Notes: generated from the sequence alone by a model not told the origin. 64,000 bases of DNA from Odontesthes bonariensis (GCF_027942865.1 NC_134527.1:1-64000); one strand, 5' to 3'. Positions 41,201 to 48,945 are shown, numbered from the stretch's first letter. Numbers and translations are program-made.

Positions 41201-44200
41201 AAACATGCCTTACTCTAACATTACCCTAACTCTTACATTACTCTAACATTACCCTAACCCTAACATTACCCCAACATTACCCTAACATTACCCCAACATT
41301 ACCCTAACCCTAACATTACCCCAACATTACCCTAACCCTAACATTACCCCAACATTACCCTAACCCTAACATTACCCCAACATTACCCTAACCCTTACAT
41401 TACCCCAACATTACCCTAACCCTAACATTACCCCAACATTACCCTAACCCTAACATTACCCCAACATTACCCTAACCCTAACATTACCCCAACATTACCC
41501 TAACCCTAACATTACCCCAACATTACCCTAACCCTAACATTACCCCAACATTACCCTAACCCTAACATTACCCCAACATTACCCTAACCCTAACATTACC
41601 CCAACATTACCCTAACCCTTACATTACCCCAACATTACCCTAACCCCAACATTACCCCAACATTACCCTAACCCCAACATTACCCCAACATTACCCTAAC
41701 CCCAACATTACCCCAACATTACCCTAACCCTTACATTACCCCAACATTACCCTAACCCCAACATTACCCCAACATTACCCTAACCCTAACATTACCCCAA
41801 CATTACCCTTACATTACCCCAACATTACCCTAACCCTAACATTACCCCAACATTACCCTAACCCTAACATTACCCCAACATTACCCTAACCCTAACATTA
41901 CCCCAACATTACCCTAACCCCAACATTACCCCAACATTACCCCAACATTACCCTAACCCTAACATTACCCCAACATTACCCCAACCCTTACATTACCCCA
42001 ACATTACCCTTACATTACCCCAACATTACCCTTACATTACCCCAACATTACCCTAACCCCAACATTACCCCAACATTACCCTAACCCTAACATTACCCCA
42101 ACATTACCCTAACCCTTACATTACCCCAACATTACCCTTACATTACCCCTACATTACCCCAACATTACCCTAACCCTAACATTACCCCAACATTACCCTA
42201 ACCCTTACATTACCCCAACATTACCCTTACATTACCCCAACATTACCCTAACCCTTACATTACCCCAACATTACCCTTACATTACCCCAACATTACCCTA
42301 ACCCTAACATTACCCCAACATTACCCTTACATTACCCCAACATTACCCTTACATTACCCCAACATTACCCTAACCCTAACATTACCCCAACATTACCCTT
42401 ACATTACCCCAACATTACCCTAACCCTAACATTACCCCAACATTACCCTTACATTACCCCAACATTACCCTAACCCTAACATTACCCCAACATTACCCTT
42501 ACATTACCCCAACATTACCCTAACCCTTACATTACCCCAACATTACCCTAACCCTAACATTACCCCAACATTACCCTAACCCCAACATTACCCCAACATT
42601 ACCCCAACATTACCCTAACCCTAACATTACCCCAACATTACCCTAACCCTAACATTACCCCAACATTACCCCAACATTACCCTAACATTACCCTAACCCT
42701 AACATTACCCAACTCCAACAACGTCCTTCTTCCCAGGTGAGCAAATTGGGGATAACAGAGCACATGAGGTGCGTTAGTGGACGGGGACTAAGGAGGACCA
42801 ACGGGTCTGAGGGACCACCGATAACTTTTGTTTTCACTGAACCCAGAGTCACATCGTTCAGCACTAGTATATCAGCACCAGAACCGTTAGCAGAACCACC
42901 ACCAGCCCCGTTAGCAGCACCAGAACCGTTAGCAGAACCACCAGCAGCACCATTAGCGGTACCAGAACCGTTAGCAGCACCATAAGCAGCACCAGAACCG
43001 TTAGCAGAACCGTTAGCAGTACCACCAGCAGCACCATTAGCGGTACCAGAACCGTTAGCAGCACCATAAGCAGTACCATTAGCGGTAACGTGAGTGGTTC
43101 CGTTACCCTTCTTGTCGCTGATGGCGCGCTCCGTCTCAGGGTTGTAGAGCTCGTCGTCCTGATCTGGGGCTTCAGTCAGTAAATCCTCCAGAACGTTCAG
43201 CTCTCCATCTGCAAGAGAAAAACACGTGGTCACATGACACCAGTTGGTCACATGACACCAGTTGGTTACATGACATCAGTTGGTGACATCACACCAGTTG
43301 GTGACATCACCTGACTGAGTGCGCTCAGTTTGGAGGGCGACTTCTGATGGGGAGCTAAGCTAACAGCTACTCAGAAAGGGACAGAGAAGCAGGAATGTTT
43401 TCATCTAAAACCTCAAAATGTTTCAGTTCAGGCCGTCGCTGTAAAGGGAACTTTAATTATAATCACTTCGGCCTCAGAACGGTGTTTACAAAGTGACTCC
43501 TCCTATAATACGGGCTTCACACGCTAACCCCAGGTACCCCCACCTGCTGTGTGTTGGACTGAACAGTAACATATTGATCTGTAATCATAGAGCTGAGCTC
43601 TGATTGGTTCTAAAGATAAATCCATTAAATGATACTGAAGCATCTCACCTGTTCCCGTCTGTATTAAAGCATCTCACCTGTTCCCGTCTGTATTAAAGCA
43701 TCTCACCTGTTCCTGTCTGTATTAAAGCATCTCACCTGTTCCCGTCTGTATTACAGCATCTCACCTGTTCCCGTCTGTATTACAGCATCTCACCTGTTCC
43801 TGTCTGTATTACAGCATCTCACCTGTTCCCGTCTGTATTACAGCATCTCACCTGTTCCCGTCTGTATTACAGCATCTCACCTGTTCCCGTCTGTATTACA
43901 GCATCTCACCTGTTCCCGTCTGTATTACAGCATCTCACCTGTTCCTGTCTGTAAAGCATCTCACCTGTTCCTGTCTGTATTACAGCATCTCACCTGTTCC
44001 TGTCTGTATTAAAGCATCTCACCTGTTCCTGTCTGTATTAAAGCATCACACCTGTTCCTGTCTGTATTAAAGCATCTCACCTGTTCCTGTCTGTATTACA
44101 GCATCTCACCTGTTCCTGTCTGTATTACAGCATCTCACCTGTTCCCGTCTGTATTAAAGCATCTCACCTGTTCCCGTCTGTATTACAGCATCTCACCTGT

Positions 44201-44996
44201 TCCTGTCTGTATTAAAGCATCTCACCTGTTCCCGTCTGTATTAAAGCATCTCACCTGTTCATGTCTGTATTAAAGCATCACACCTGTTCCCGTCTGTATT
44301 AAAGCATCTCACCTGTTCCCGTCTGTATTAAAGCATCTCACCTGTTCCCGTCTGTATTACAGCATCTCACCTGTTCCCGTCTGTATTAAAGCATCTCACC
44401 TGTTCCCGTCTGTATTAAAGCATCTCACCTGTTCCCGTCTGTATTAAAGCATCTCACCTGTTCATGTCTGTATTAAAGCATCACACCTGTTCCCGTCTGT
44501 ATTAAAGCATCTCACCTGTTCATGTCTGTATTAAAGCATCACACCTGTTCATGTCTGTATTAAAGCATCACACCTGTTCATGTCTGTATTAAAGCATCAC
44601 ACCTGTTTATGTCTGTAAAGCATCACCTGCCGAAGCGGTCAGAACCCACGTGGGACCTGCGTGGACTGCTGTTTGGTCACAGCTCGTGACTCGTCCGTTT
44701 ATGTAGCGGCCGACGCGACAAAAACACCAGATTTCTGAATGGAGTCTGGTGCTAACACATTCAAAAACATCAGATTTCTGAATGGAGTCTGGTGCTAACA
44801 GAGCCCAAAAACACCAGATTTCTGAATGGAGTCTGGTGCTAACACAGCCCAAAAACACCAGATTTCTGAATGGAGTCTGGTGCTAACACGGCCAGGGTGA
44901 ATGATCCGCAGAACAAAGACACAACACATGCTAAAGCTAATGCTAACTGCTGCTAACGGGCCCCTCACCTTTGTCCTCGCGCCGGTCGGCGGCCAT
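29031..44996 (-). CDS. ythdc1: YTH domain-containing protein 1 (nuclear m6A reader), 16 coding exons
   Basis: YTHDC1 binds N6-methyladenosine in nuclear RNA and links it to splicing, export and chromatin silencing. Sixteen coding exons were placed by matching the conserved vertebrate protein and requiring GT-AG borders and matching phase. They total 2,037 nt, i.e. 678 residues plus stop (human has 727). The N terminus has a KRKSDR basic patch (exon 3), then a long Glu-rich tract (exon 4). The YTH fold runs from about residue 298 to 430 (exons 6-10) with the RNA-contacting SNNHENVS segment and cage tryptophans W327 and W378, spaced 51 residues as in human W377/W428. A Pro/His-rich segment (exon 15) and an Arg/Glu/Asp-rich tail ending GRYRR (exon 16) follow. 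All key residues are intact. Introns 1, 2, 4 and 8-13 hold tandem arrays and intron 14 holds a LINE fragment. The gene diverges from ufc1 and follows a UGT exon, as in human 4q13. Confidence 0.95.
29296..29487 (-). CDS. ythdc1: ythdc1 coding exon 15 (Pro/His-rich)
   Basis: Encodes [20 protein letters not shown], then [20 protein letters not shown] and [18 protein letters not shown]. Human has the similar YPGMEQPPHHPYYQHH and HEARYRDK. Borders are TCGGCAG|GCG and CCG|GTGAGT; 192 nt in phase 0. Confidence 0.92.
29580..30710 (-). mobile_element. Non-LTR retrotransposon (LINE) fragment, degenerate
   Basis: Minus-strand frames encode the linker and the first part of a LINE reverse transcriptase: [58 protein letters not shown] and [15 protein letters not shown] (palm motif A). 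A frameshift near 30,110 splits the frame in [14 protein letters not shown]. The copy stops before the F/YxDD motif, so it is dead at both ends. It occupies most of ythdc1 intron 14 in the gene's sense orientation. The clade is probably CR1/L2/Rex-like but was not resolved. Confidence 0.87.
30750..30815 (-). CDS. ythdc1: ythdc1 coding exon 14
   Basis: Encodes [22 protein letters not shown], matching human SYNDYVREFHNMGPPPPWQ. Borders are TTTCAG|TCC and CTG|GTACGA. Confidence 0.92.
30822..31500. repeat. ACAGGTAAACAC repeat in ythdc1 intron 13
   Basis: About 680 bp of ACAGGTAAAC joined to CA runs or ACTCACAC. It starts within 10 bp of the exon 14 acceptor and reaches the exon 13 donor. On the plus strand the unit looks like a 5' splice site, but that is antisense to ythdc1. 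Confidence 0.95.
31507..31546 (-). CDS. ythdc1: ythdc1 coding exon 13 (40 nt)
   Basis: Encodes [13 protein letters not shown], matching human [13 protein letters not shown]. Borders are CTGCAG|G and GGG|GTGAGT. Confidence 0.92.
31617..32815. repeat. 30-bp minisatellite in ythdc1 intron 12
   Basis: About 30 copies of AGGCCCCTCCCACTCCCAG, TGAGTCATGTG or GCAGTGATGTG in exact 30-bp register to 32,520, then a 165-bp unique gap, then four more copies (GAGCCATGTG type) at 32,690-32,815. The unit length allows open frames above 300 codons on both strands. Confidence 0.96.
32823..32859 (-). CDS. ythdc1: ythdc1 coding exon 12 (37-nt microexon)
   Basis: Encodes [11 protein letters not shown], corresponding to human YLKDPRYQEVD. 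Borders are TTTTCAG|GG and AG|GTGAGC; phase fits exons 11 and 13. Confidence 0.85.
32908..33475. repeat. GTGTGTTTACCTGTG / CTCAGGTGTGT repeat in ythdc1 intron 11
   Basis: The array mixes GT dinucleotide runs with TTTACCTGTGTGTG and TCAGGTGTGTG. On the gene strand it repeats ACACAG|GTAAAC, a 5' splice-site-like core, more than 15 times. Frames are long but low-complexity. Confidence 0.93.
33510..33589 (-). CDS. ythdc1: ythdc1 coding exon 11
   Basis: Encodes [26 protein letters not shown], matching human RRRPEDYDIHNSRKKPRID. The acceptor is ATGTAG|G. The chosen donor is GCAG|GTTGTT; a second GAG|GTTTTA 18 bp further is also in phase, so the end could be 33,492. Confidence 0.82.
33757..34290. 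repeat. 33-bp minisatellite in ythdc1 intron 10
   Basis: About 16 copies of CTTTAACTAACCCACC, TATCAGCTGGTTACCTG. On the gene strand each unit carries CAG|GTAACC, a good match to a 5' splice site. The 33-bp unit keeps frames open. Confidence 0.95.
34375..34500. repeat. AT-rich short repeat in ythdc1 intron 10
   Basis: Imperfect repeats of CATTAAAACCAACTAACC. They share the AACTAACC core with the adjoining 33-bp array, suggesting a common origin. Confidence 0.7.
34597..34690. repeat. TATATACTGAA microsatellite in ythdc1 intron 10
   Basis: About eight imperfect copies of ATATATACTGA in a 94-bp AT-rich stretch. Confidence 0.85.
34700..35319. other. ythdc1 intron 10, non-tandem part
   Basis: Mixed single-copy intron sequence with no exon found in either strand. 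It contains GGTTCTGGGCTTTACC repeats around 34,795-34,850 and GC boxes after 35,040. Another such piece, 35,431-35,939, includes the palindrome-rich CGGCGGGGGGCCGGCGCTCC at about 35,772. Confidence 0.6.
35320..35430. repeat. Short GC-rich repeat in ythdc1 intron 10
   Basis: About four copies of AACACAACAGTCCTGAG, GCCCCGCCCCC. The surrounding 35,040-35,500 is rich in CCCCGCCC boxes and a G-rich run at 35,225-35,255. Confidence 0.75.
35940..36094 (-). CDS. ythdc1: ythdc1 coding exon 10 (end of YTH domain)
   Basis: Encodes [34 protein letters not shown] and [11 protein letters not shown]. Borders are TTTCAG|GAG and AAG|GTTAGC (weak donor, but in phase with exon 11). Confidence 0.9.
36117..36200. 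repeat. CAGAAC/CAGGAC hexamer repeat in ythdc1 intron 9
   Basis: Fourteen or so CAGAAC, CAGGAC and CGGAAC hexamers fill most of the 127-bp intron, leaving about 20 bp at each splice site. The same hexamer family occurs in the fktn intron array. Confidence 0.9.
36222..36306 (-). CDS. ythdc1: ythdc1 coding exon 9 (YTH domain)
   Basis: Encodes [28 protein letters not shown], nearly identical to human. Borders are TTTACAG|G and CAG|GTCAGC. Confidence 0.95.
36408..37686. repeat. 12-bp minisatellite in ythdc1 intron 8
   Basis: About 106 copies of ACCACCCGTTTC with TGTTTC, CGTTTA and AGCTGTTT variants, in strict 12-bp register. It ends 12 bp from exon 8. As 12 is a multiple of three, several frames are open for hundreds of codons on both strands. 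Confidence 0.97.
37698..37815 (-). CDS. ythdc1: ythdc1 coding exon 8 (YTH domain)
   Basis: Encodes [38 protein letters not shown]. The Trp of PIHWVL (W378 here, W428 in human) is the second cage residue. Borders are CTGCAG|GT and AG|GTAAAG. Confidence 0.95.
37916..38024 (-). CDS. ythdc1: ythdc1 coding exon 7 (YTH domain)
   Basis: Encodes [14 protein letters not shown], then [20 protein letters not shown]. The Trp of GVWST (W327 here, W377 in human) is a wall of the m6A cage. Borders are TTTGCAG|GGC and G|GTACGA. Confidence 0.95.
38171..38265 (-). CDS. ythdc1: ythdc1 coding exon 6 (YTH domain start)
   Basis: Encodes [31 protein letters not shown], the start of the YTH fold including the RNA-contacting SNNHENVS segment. 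The acceptor is TTGCAG|AT; the exon ends on a codon border. Confidence 0.95.
38350..38412 (-). CDS. ythdc1: ythdc1 coding exon 5
   Basis: Encodes [20 protein letters not shown]. The best donor in phase is GGAAA|GTAAGA. The junction codon then reads Asn rather than the Asp of the human protein, and three residues (GLE) are extra relative to human RKDQTSK. Confidence 0.8.
38497..39715. repeat. 34-bp minisatellite in ythdc1 intron 4
   Basis: About 36 copies of GCATTTAGCATTCGTTAGC, TTTAGAACATCTGTA, with GGAG/GTAG/CTGC variants and a few shortened units (GCATTCATTAGC). It almost fills the 1.4-kb intron. Confidence 0.95.
39837..40236 (-). CDS. ythdc1: ythdc1 coding exon 4 (Glu-rich)
   Basis: Encodes [15 protein letters not shown], then a run of mostly Glu over about 50 residues, [19 protein letters not shown] and a Ser-rich end. 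The acidic tract and [10 protein letters not shown] match human YTHDC1. The donor is CAG|GTAACC. Intron 3 before it is only 79 bp. Confidence 0.92.
40316..40599 (-). CDS. ythdc1: ythdc1 coding exon 3
   Basis: Encodes [15 protein letters not shown], a basic nuclear-localisation-like patch, then Ser/Arg-rich sequence to EGLSQ. The acceptor is CGTCAG|GA and the donor CAG|GTACTG. The length of 284 nt joins exons 2 and 4 in phase. Confidence 0.9.
40622..41083 (+). mobile_element. L2-type LINE fragment, 5'-truncated
   Basis: The plus strand reads [13 protein letters not shown] from about 40,634. YADD is the catalytic motif of non-LTR reverse transcriptases and this context is typical of fish L2/Maui elements. 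After a frame break the DNA still encodes [14 protein letters not shown] sequence, then 3' UTR and the tail GCTATATAAATAAACTGAATTGAA. The element is internally deleted and dead. It lies antisense to ythdc1, with its 5' edge about 20-30 bp upstream of the exon 3 acceptor. Confidence 0.85.
41205..42710. repeat. 28-bp telomere-like minisatellite in ythdc1 intron 2
   Basis: About 1.5 kb of units AACATTACCCC, AACATTACCCT, AACCCT. Each full unit has one CCCTAACCCT, i.e. about one and a half vertebrate telomere repeats. Variants drop the AACCCT or change it to TACATT. On the gene strand it reads GGGTTAGGGT. Confidence 0.95.
42870..43106. repeat. Minisatellite next to exon 2 donor (ythdc1 intron 2)
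   Basis: Degenerate copies of GCACCAGAACCGTTAGCAG, AACCACCAGCAGCACC and ATTAGCGGTACC. On the gene strand it begins immediately at the exon 2 donor and keeps the exon 2 frame open as a Gly/Asn/Ala-rich stretch. Confidence 0.8.
43107..43208 (-). CDS. ythdc1: ythdc1 coding exon 2
   Basis: Encodes [23 protein letters not shown] and ends DKKG. The acceptor is TTGCAG|AT. The donor GG|GTAACGG lies directly beside a GGTACC/GCTAACGG-type tandem repeat, and the frame stays open far into the intron. Confidence 0.92.
43209..43627. other. ythdc1 intron 1, 3' part
   Basis: Noncoding. A short repeat of CACATGACACCAGTTGGT lies at 43,232-43,310, 25 bp upstream of exon 2. The rest is single-copy with no recognised gene. 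Confidence 0.6.
43628..44625. repeat. 29-bp minisatellite in ythdc1 intron 1
   Basis: About 34 copies of AGCATCTCACCTGTTCCCG, TCTGTATTAA with TACAG, TCCTG and TCATG variants. On the gene strand every unit contains AACAG|GTGAGATG, an excellent 5' splice-site match. Confidence 0.96.
44708..44890. repeat. 44-bp hairpin-forming repeat in ythdc1 intron 1
   Basis: Four copies of ACACCAGATTTCTGAATGG, AGTCTGGTGCTAACACAGCC. Each contains the inverted pair CACCAGA and TCTGGTG around an 11-13 nt loop, so single strands could fold into small hairpins. Confidence 0.85.
44969..44996 (-). CDS. ythdc1: ythdc1 coding exon 1
   Basis: The start codon is at 44,994-44,996 and encodes MAADRREDK, matching the human N terminus. 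The donor is G|GTGAGG and the exon ends in phase 1. Confidence 0.9.
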
Positions 44997-45250
44997 CACG
45001 CACGCTGTGACGTCCTGCACCCTCGCGCGCAGGTTACACAGCAGAATAAAACTATTTTTAACTCGATGTAACACAGAAGAATCTAAAAAACTAATCTGGA
45101 GGAAGCAAATGGCGGACGGCGTCTGTTGTTGGAGCTGCTTCTTCTTCTTCTTCTTCTTCTTCTTCTGCTGCTGCCTGCTGCTGCTCCGAGCCGGCGGTCA
45201 CGTGACTTACTGCCACCTACCGGACACACGAGGAATTACATAGAGACTCT
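44997..45250. promoter_or_regulatory. ythdc1 promoter region (divergent)
   Basis: CpG-rich sequence upstream of the ythdc1 start. Motifs visible: TGACGTCC (CRE-like) at about 45,007; AAATGGCGGAC (YY1-like) at about 45,107; a perfect E-box palindrome GTCACGTGAC at 45,197-45,206; and a (TTC)n tract at about 45,138-45,166. No TATA box is obvious. The limits are inferred. Confidence 0.55.
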
Positions 45251-45284
45251 CTGGAATTACCCGCTGTTTCAGGTAGAATGGTTC

Positions 45285-47876
45285 AGACCAACGGAAACAC
45301 AAGGGTGGCAGCTGCCGGTTCTTTCTGTGAATGGTTCAGTCCAAAACATCAGTTCTTTCTGTGAATGGTTCAGTCCAAAACATCAGTTCTTTCTGTGAAT
45401 GGTTCAGTCCAAAACATCAGCTCTTTCTGTGAATGGTTCAGTCCAAAACATCAGCTCTTTCTGTGAATGGTTCAGTCCAAAACATCAGTTCTTTCTGTGA
45501 ATGGTTCAGTCCAAAACATCAGCTCTTTCTGTGAATGGTTCAGTCCAAAACATCAGTTCTTTCTGTGAATGGTTCAGTCCAAAACATCAGTTCTTTCTGT
45601 GAATGGTTCAGTCCAAAACATCAGTTCTTTCTGTGAATGGTTCAGTTCAAAACATCAGTTCTTTCTGTGAATGGTTCAGTCCAAAACATCAGTTCTTTCT
45701 GTGAATGGTTCAGTCCAAAACATCAGTTCTTTCTGTGAATGGTTCAGTCCAAAACATCAGTTCTTTCTGTGAATGGTTCAGTTCAAAACATCAGTTCTTT
45801 CTGTGAATGGTTCAGTTCAAAACATCAGTTCTTTCTGTGAATGGTTCAGTCCAAAACATCAGTTCTTTCTGTGAATGGTTCAGTCCAAAACATCAGCTCT
45901 TTCTGTGAATGGTTCAGTCCAAAACATCAGTTCTTTCTGTGAATGGTTCAGTCCAAAACATCAGTTCTTTCTGTGAATGGTTCAGTCCAAAACATCAGCT
46001 CTTTCTGTGAATGGTTCAGTCCAAAACATCAGTTATTTCTGTGAATGGTTCAGTCCAAAACATCAGCTCTTTCTGTGAATGGTTCAGTCCAAAACATCAG
46101 TTCTTTCTGTGAATGGTTCAGTCCAAAACATCAGTTCTTTCTGTGAATGGTTCAGTCCAAAACATCAGTTCTTTCTGTGAATGGTTCAGTCCAAAACATC
46201 AGTTCTTTCTGTGAATGGTTCAGTCCAAAACATCAGTTCTTTCTGTGAATGGTTCAGTCCAAAACATCAGTTCTTTCTGTGAATGGTTCAGTCCAAAACA
46301 TCAGTTCTTTCTGTGAATGGTTCAGTTCAAAACATCAGTTCTTTCTGTGAATGGTTCAGTCCAAAACATCAGTTCTTTCTGTGAATGGTTCAGTCCAAAA
46401 CATCAGTTCTTTCTGTGAATGGTTCAGTCCAAAACATCAGCTCTTTCTGTGAATGGTTCAGTCCAAAACATCAGTTCTTTCTGTGAATGGTTCAGTCCAA
46501 AACATCAGTTCTTTCTGTGAATGGTTCAGTCCAAAACATCAGCTCTTTCTGTGAATGGTTCAGTCCAAAACATCAGTTCTTTCTGTGAATGGTTCAGTCC
46601 AAAACATCAGTTCTTTCTGTGAATGGTTCAGTCCAAAACATCAGTTCTTTCTGTGAATGGTTCAGTCCAAAACATCAGCTCTTTCTGTGAATGGTTCAGT
46701 CCAAAACATCAGTTCTTTCTGTGAATGGTTCAGTCCAAAACATCAGTTCTTTCTGTGAATGGTTCAGTCCAAAACATCAGCTCTTTCTGTGAATGGTTCA
46801 GTTCAAAACATCAGTTCTTTCTGTGAATGGTTCAGTCCAAAACATCAGTTCTTTCTGTGAATGGTTCAGTCCAAAACATCAGTTCTTTCTGTGAATGGTT
46901 CAGTCCAAAACATCAGTTCTTTCTGTGAATGGTTCAGTCCAAAACATCAGTTCTTTCTGTGAATGGTTCAGTCCAAAACATCCGTTCTTTCTGTGAATGG
47001 TTCAGTCCAAAACATCAGTTCTTTCTGTGAATGGTTCAGTCCAAAACATCAGTTCTTTCTGTGAATGGTTCAGTCCAAAACATCAGTTCTTTCTGTGAAT
47101 GGTTCAGTCCAAAACATCAGTTCTTTCTGTGAATGGTTCAGTCCAAAACATCAGTTCTTTCTGTGAATGGTTCAGTCCAAAACATCAGCTCTTTCTGTGA
47201 ATGGTTCAGTCCAAAACATCAGTTATTTCTGTGAATGGTTCAGTCCAAAACATCAGCTCTTTCTGTGAATGGTTCAGTCCAAAACATCAGTTCTTTCTGT
47301 GAATGGTTCAGTCCAAAACATCAGCTCTTTCTGTGAATGGTTCAGTCCAACAACATCAGTTCTTTCTGTGAATGGTTCAGTTCAAAACATCAGTTCTTTC
47401 TGTGAATGGTTCAGTCCAAAACATCAGTTCTTTCTGTGAATGGTTCAGTCCAACAACATCAGTTCTTTCTGTGAATGGTTCAGTCCAAAACATCAGCTCT
47501 TTCTGTGAATGGTTCAGTCCAAAACATCAGTTCTTTCTGTGAATGGTTCAGTCCAAAACATCAGTTCTTTCTGTGAATGGTTCAGTCCAAAACATCAGTT
47601 CTTTCTGTGAATGGTTCAGTCCAAAACATCAGTTCTTTCTGTGAATGGTTCAGTCCAAAACATCAGTTCTTTCTGTGAATGGTTCAGTCCAAAACATCAG
47701 TTCTTTCTGTGAATGGTTCAGTCTAAAACATCAGTTCTTTCTGTGAATGGTTCAGTCCAAAACATCAGTTCTTTCTGTGAATGGTTCAGTCTAAAACATC
47801 AGTTCTTTCTGTGAATGGTTCAGTCCAAAACATCAGCTCTTTCTGTGAATGGTTCAGTCCAAAACATCAGCTCTTT
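45285..47876. repeat. 34-bp minisatellite between ythdc1 and ufc1
   Basis: About 75 copies of TTCTTTCTGTGAATGGTTC, AGTCCAAAACATCAG, differing mainly at GTT/GCT before CTTTCTG. The copies are very uniform, suggesting recent expansion. It sits in the divergent interval. Confidence 0.97.
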
Positions 47877-48290
47877 ACACCCTCATGTTGTTATTCTGTT
47901 ACAGGTGCATCACCCCCTGAATCCCAGAGGAATGGTATTTTCCAGCTCTGGGGAAGAAGCCGTCTCAGTCTGTTGCTTCTGATGCTCCTCTAACTCTTTT
48001 CAGATGGAAGAGGCACCAACAGTTGGTGTCATATCAACATGATGATCACAGATCGACTCATTCACCAACAGAGATCTGATATTCAGCTAAACACATTTAA
48101 TACTTTGATGTTTCTGTTCAGTTAAAGATGATTTTTCTTAATATTTTGGTCCAGTCGGGTGGGTGGGGGGTGTTCTGTGTGGTTAAAAAAAGAAAAAGAT
48201 CAATCTTATGTAACCTTACCGATAAGTCATTGTTTCTACTCGTTTCTTTTTCTCAATAAAAAGATTAAAAATAAAAAAAGAGATGATTTT
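47877..48290 (+). ncRNA. Possible last exon of an unnamed plus-strand transcript
   Basis: A pyrimidine-rich acceptor-like TTATTCTGTTACAG|G ends at 47,904, and AATAAA at 48,255-48,260 follows. Upstream, a donor-like TTTCAG|GTAGAA occurs at 45,268-45,277, just before the 34-bp array. Together these could be a two-exon noncoding RNA fired from the ythdc1 bidirectional promoter, with the array as its intron. No protein was recognised. This is inference only. Confidence 0.25.
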
Positions 48291-48689
48291 TGGTTTTCTG
48301 GATTTTCTCCTTGTGTTTATTGATTTATTTAATTTGGGTGGTGGGAGCAGAGAGTCATTATGGGGTTTTAGGGGGGGTGCCTGAGGAGACCCTTAAACAC
48401 AGAGTGGATCTGAGGCGGTTCTGACAGCTTTTAATGTTCGGCCCAGTTTGGATTGTAGAACTTTTACTGTGGAAAGCAAACAGAACTTTGGTGGGATCTG
48501 TGACGTATGTTGCATACACCGGTGTTTGTGTACTGAACCTGCTGAGTGTGTTCGTAGAAGAAGAACAGGAAGTAAAGAAAACAAGTTTGGTCACAGCCGT
48601 GTCTCCGTGCATATTTCGTGAACACAATATTACGGGATCCCTCAATCCCCCATTAACGGGAATCAATGGCTATGATCAGTCCTCCTGGA
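48291..48689. other. Unassigned sequence, possible transposon remnant
   Basis: Short frames are open on both strands, but none matches a protein I know. Composition is ordinary. It is flanked on the right by LINE-tail-like sequence and may be part of the same decayed insertion. Confidence 0.35.
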
Positions 48690-48945
48690 GGCTTTTGAAC
48701 TTATGAACACTTCATAACCCTAACCTCAGTCACTTTACCACCATTAAAACTGCACTACTGAAGCTGCGCTGTTGTTGCTCTGCATACTGTGTATAGTTGT
48801 ACACACCTTGTACATTTTATATTCATATATTTTTATTCTTTATTCTTATCATTATGTTACATGTTTGCACCTTTACGCCGCAGCATATTCCTACTCAGTG
48901 AACACTGTTCACTAACAATGGCAATAAAACTGATTCTGATTTTAT
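48690..48945 (+). mobile_element. LINE 3' UTR-like tail
   Basis: AT-rich sequence with TTGCACCTTTA and GCAATAAAACTGATTCTGATT resembles the 3' ends of fish non-LTR elements that finish in short ATTCTG-type repeats. No coding part remains. It ends about 160 bp before the ufc1 start codon. Confidence 0.45.

Noticed and set aside
41205..42710. True telomere or chromosome end
   Set aside because: The CCCTAA motif is interrupted in each unit and the array sits inside ythdc1 intron 2 with exons on both sides.
45109..45243. Short plus-strand protein starting MADGVCCWSC
   Set aside because: The frame is mostly a TTC/TGC microsatellite (Phe/Cys/Leu run) in the ythdc1 promoter and resembles no known protein.
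45285..47876. CRISPR-like appearance of regular 34-bp repeats
   Set aside because: There are no spacers; units are directly contiguous, and the context is a vertebrate genome.
48358..48706. Overlapping 90-100 codon frames on both strands
   Set aside because: No recognisable domain, no splice or promoter support; left as unassigned sequence.
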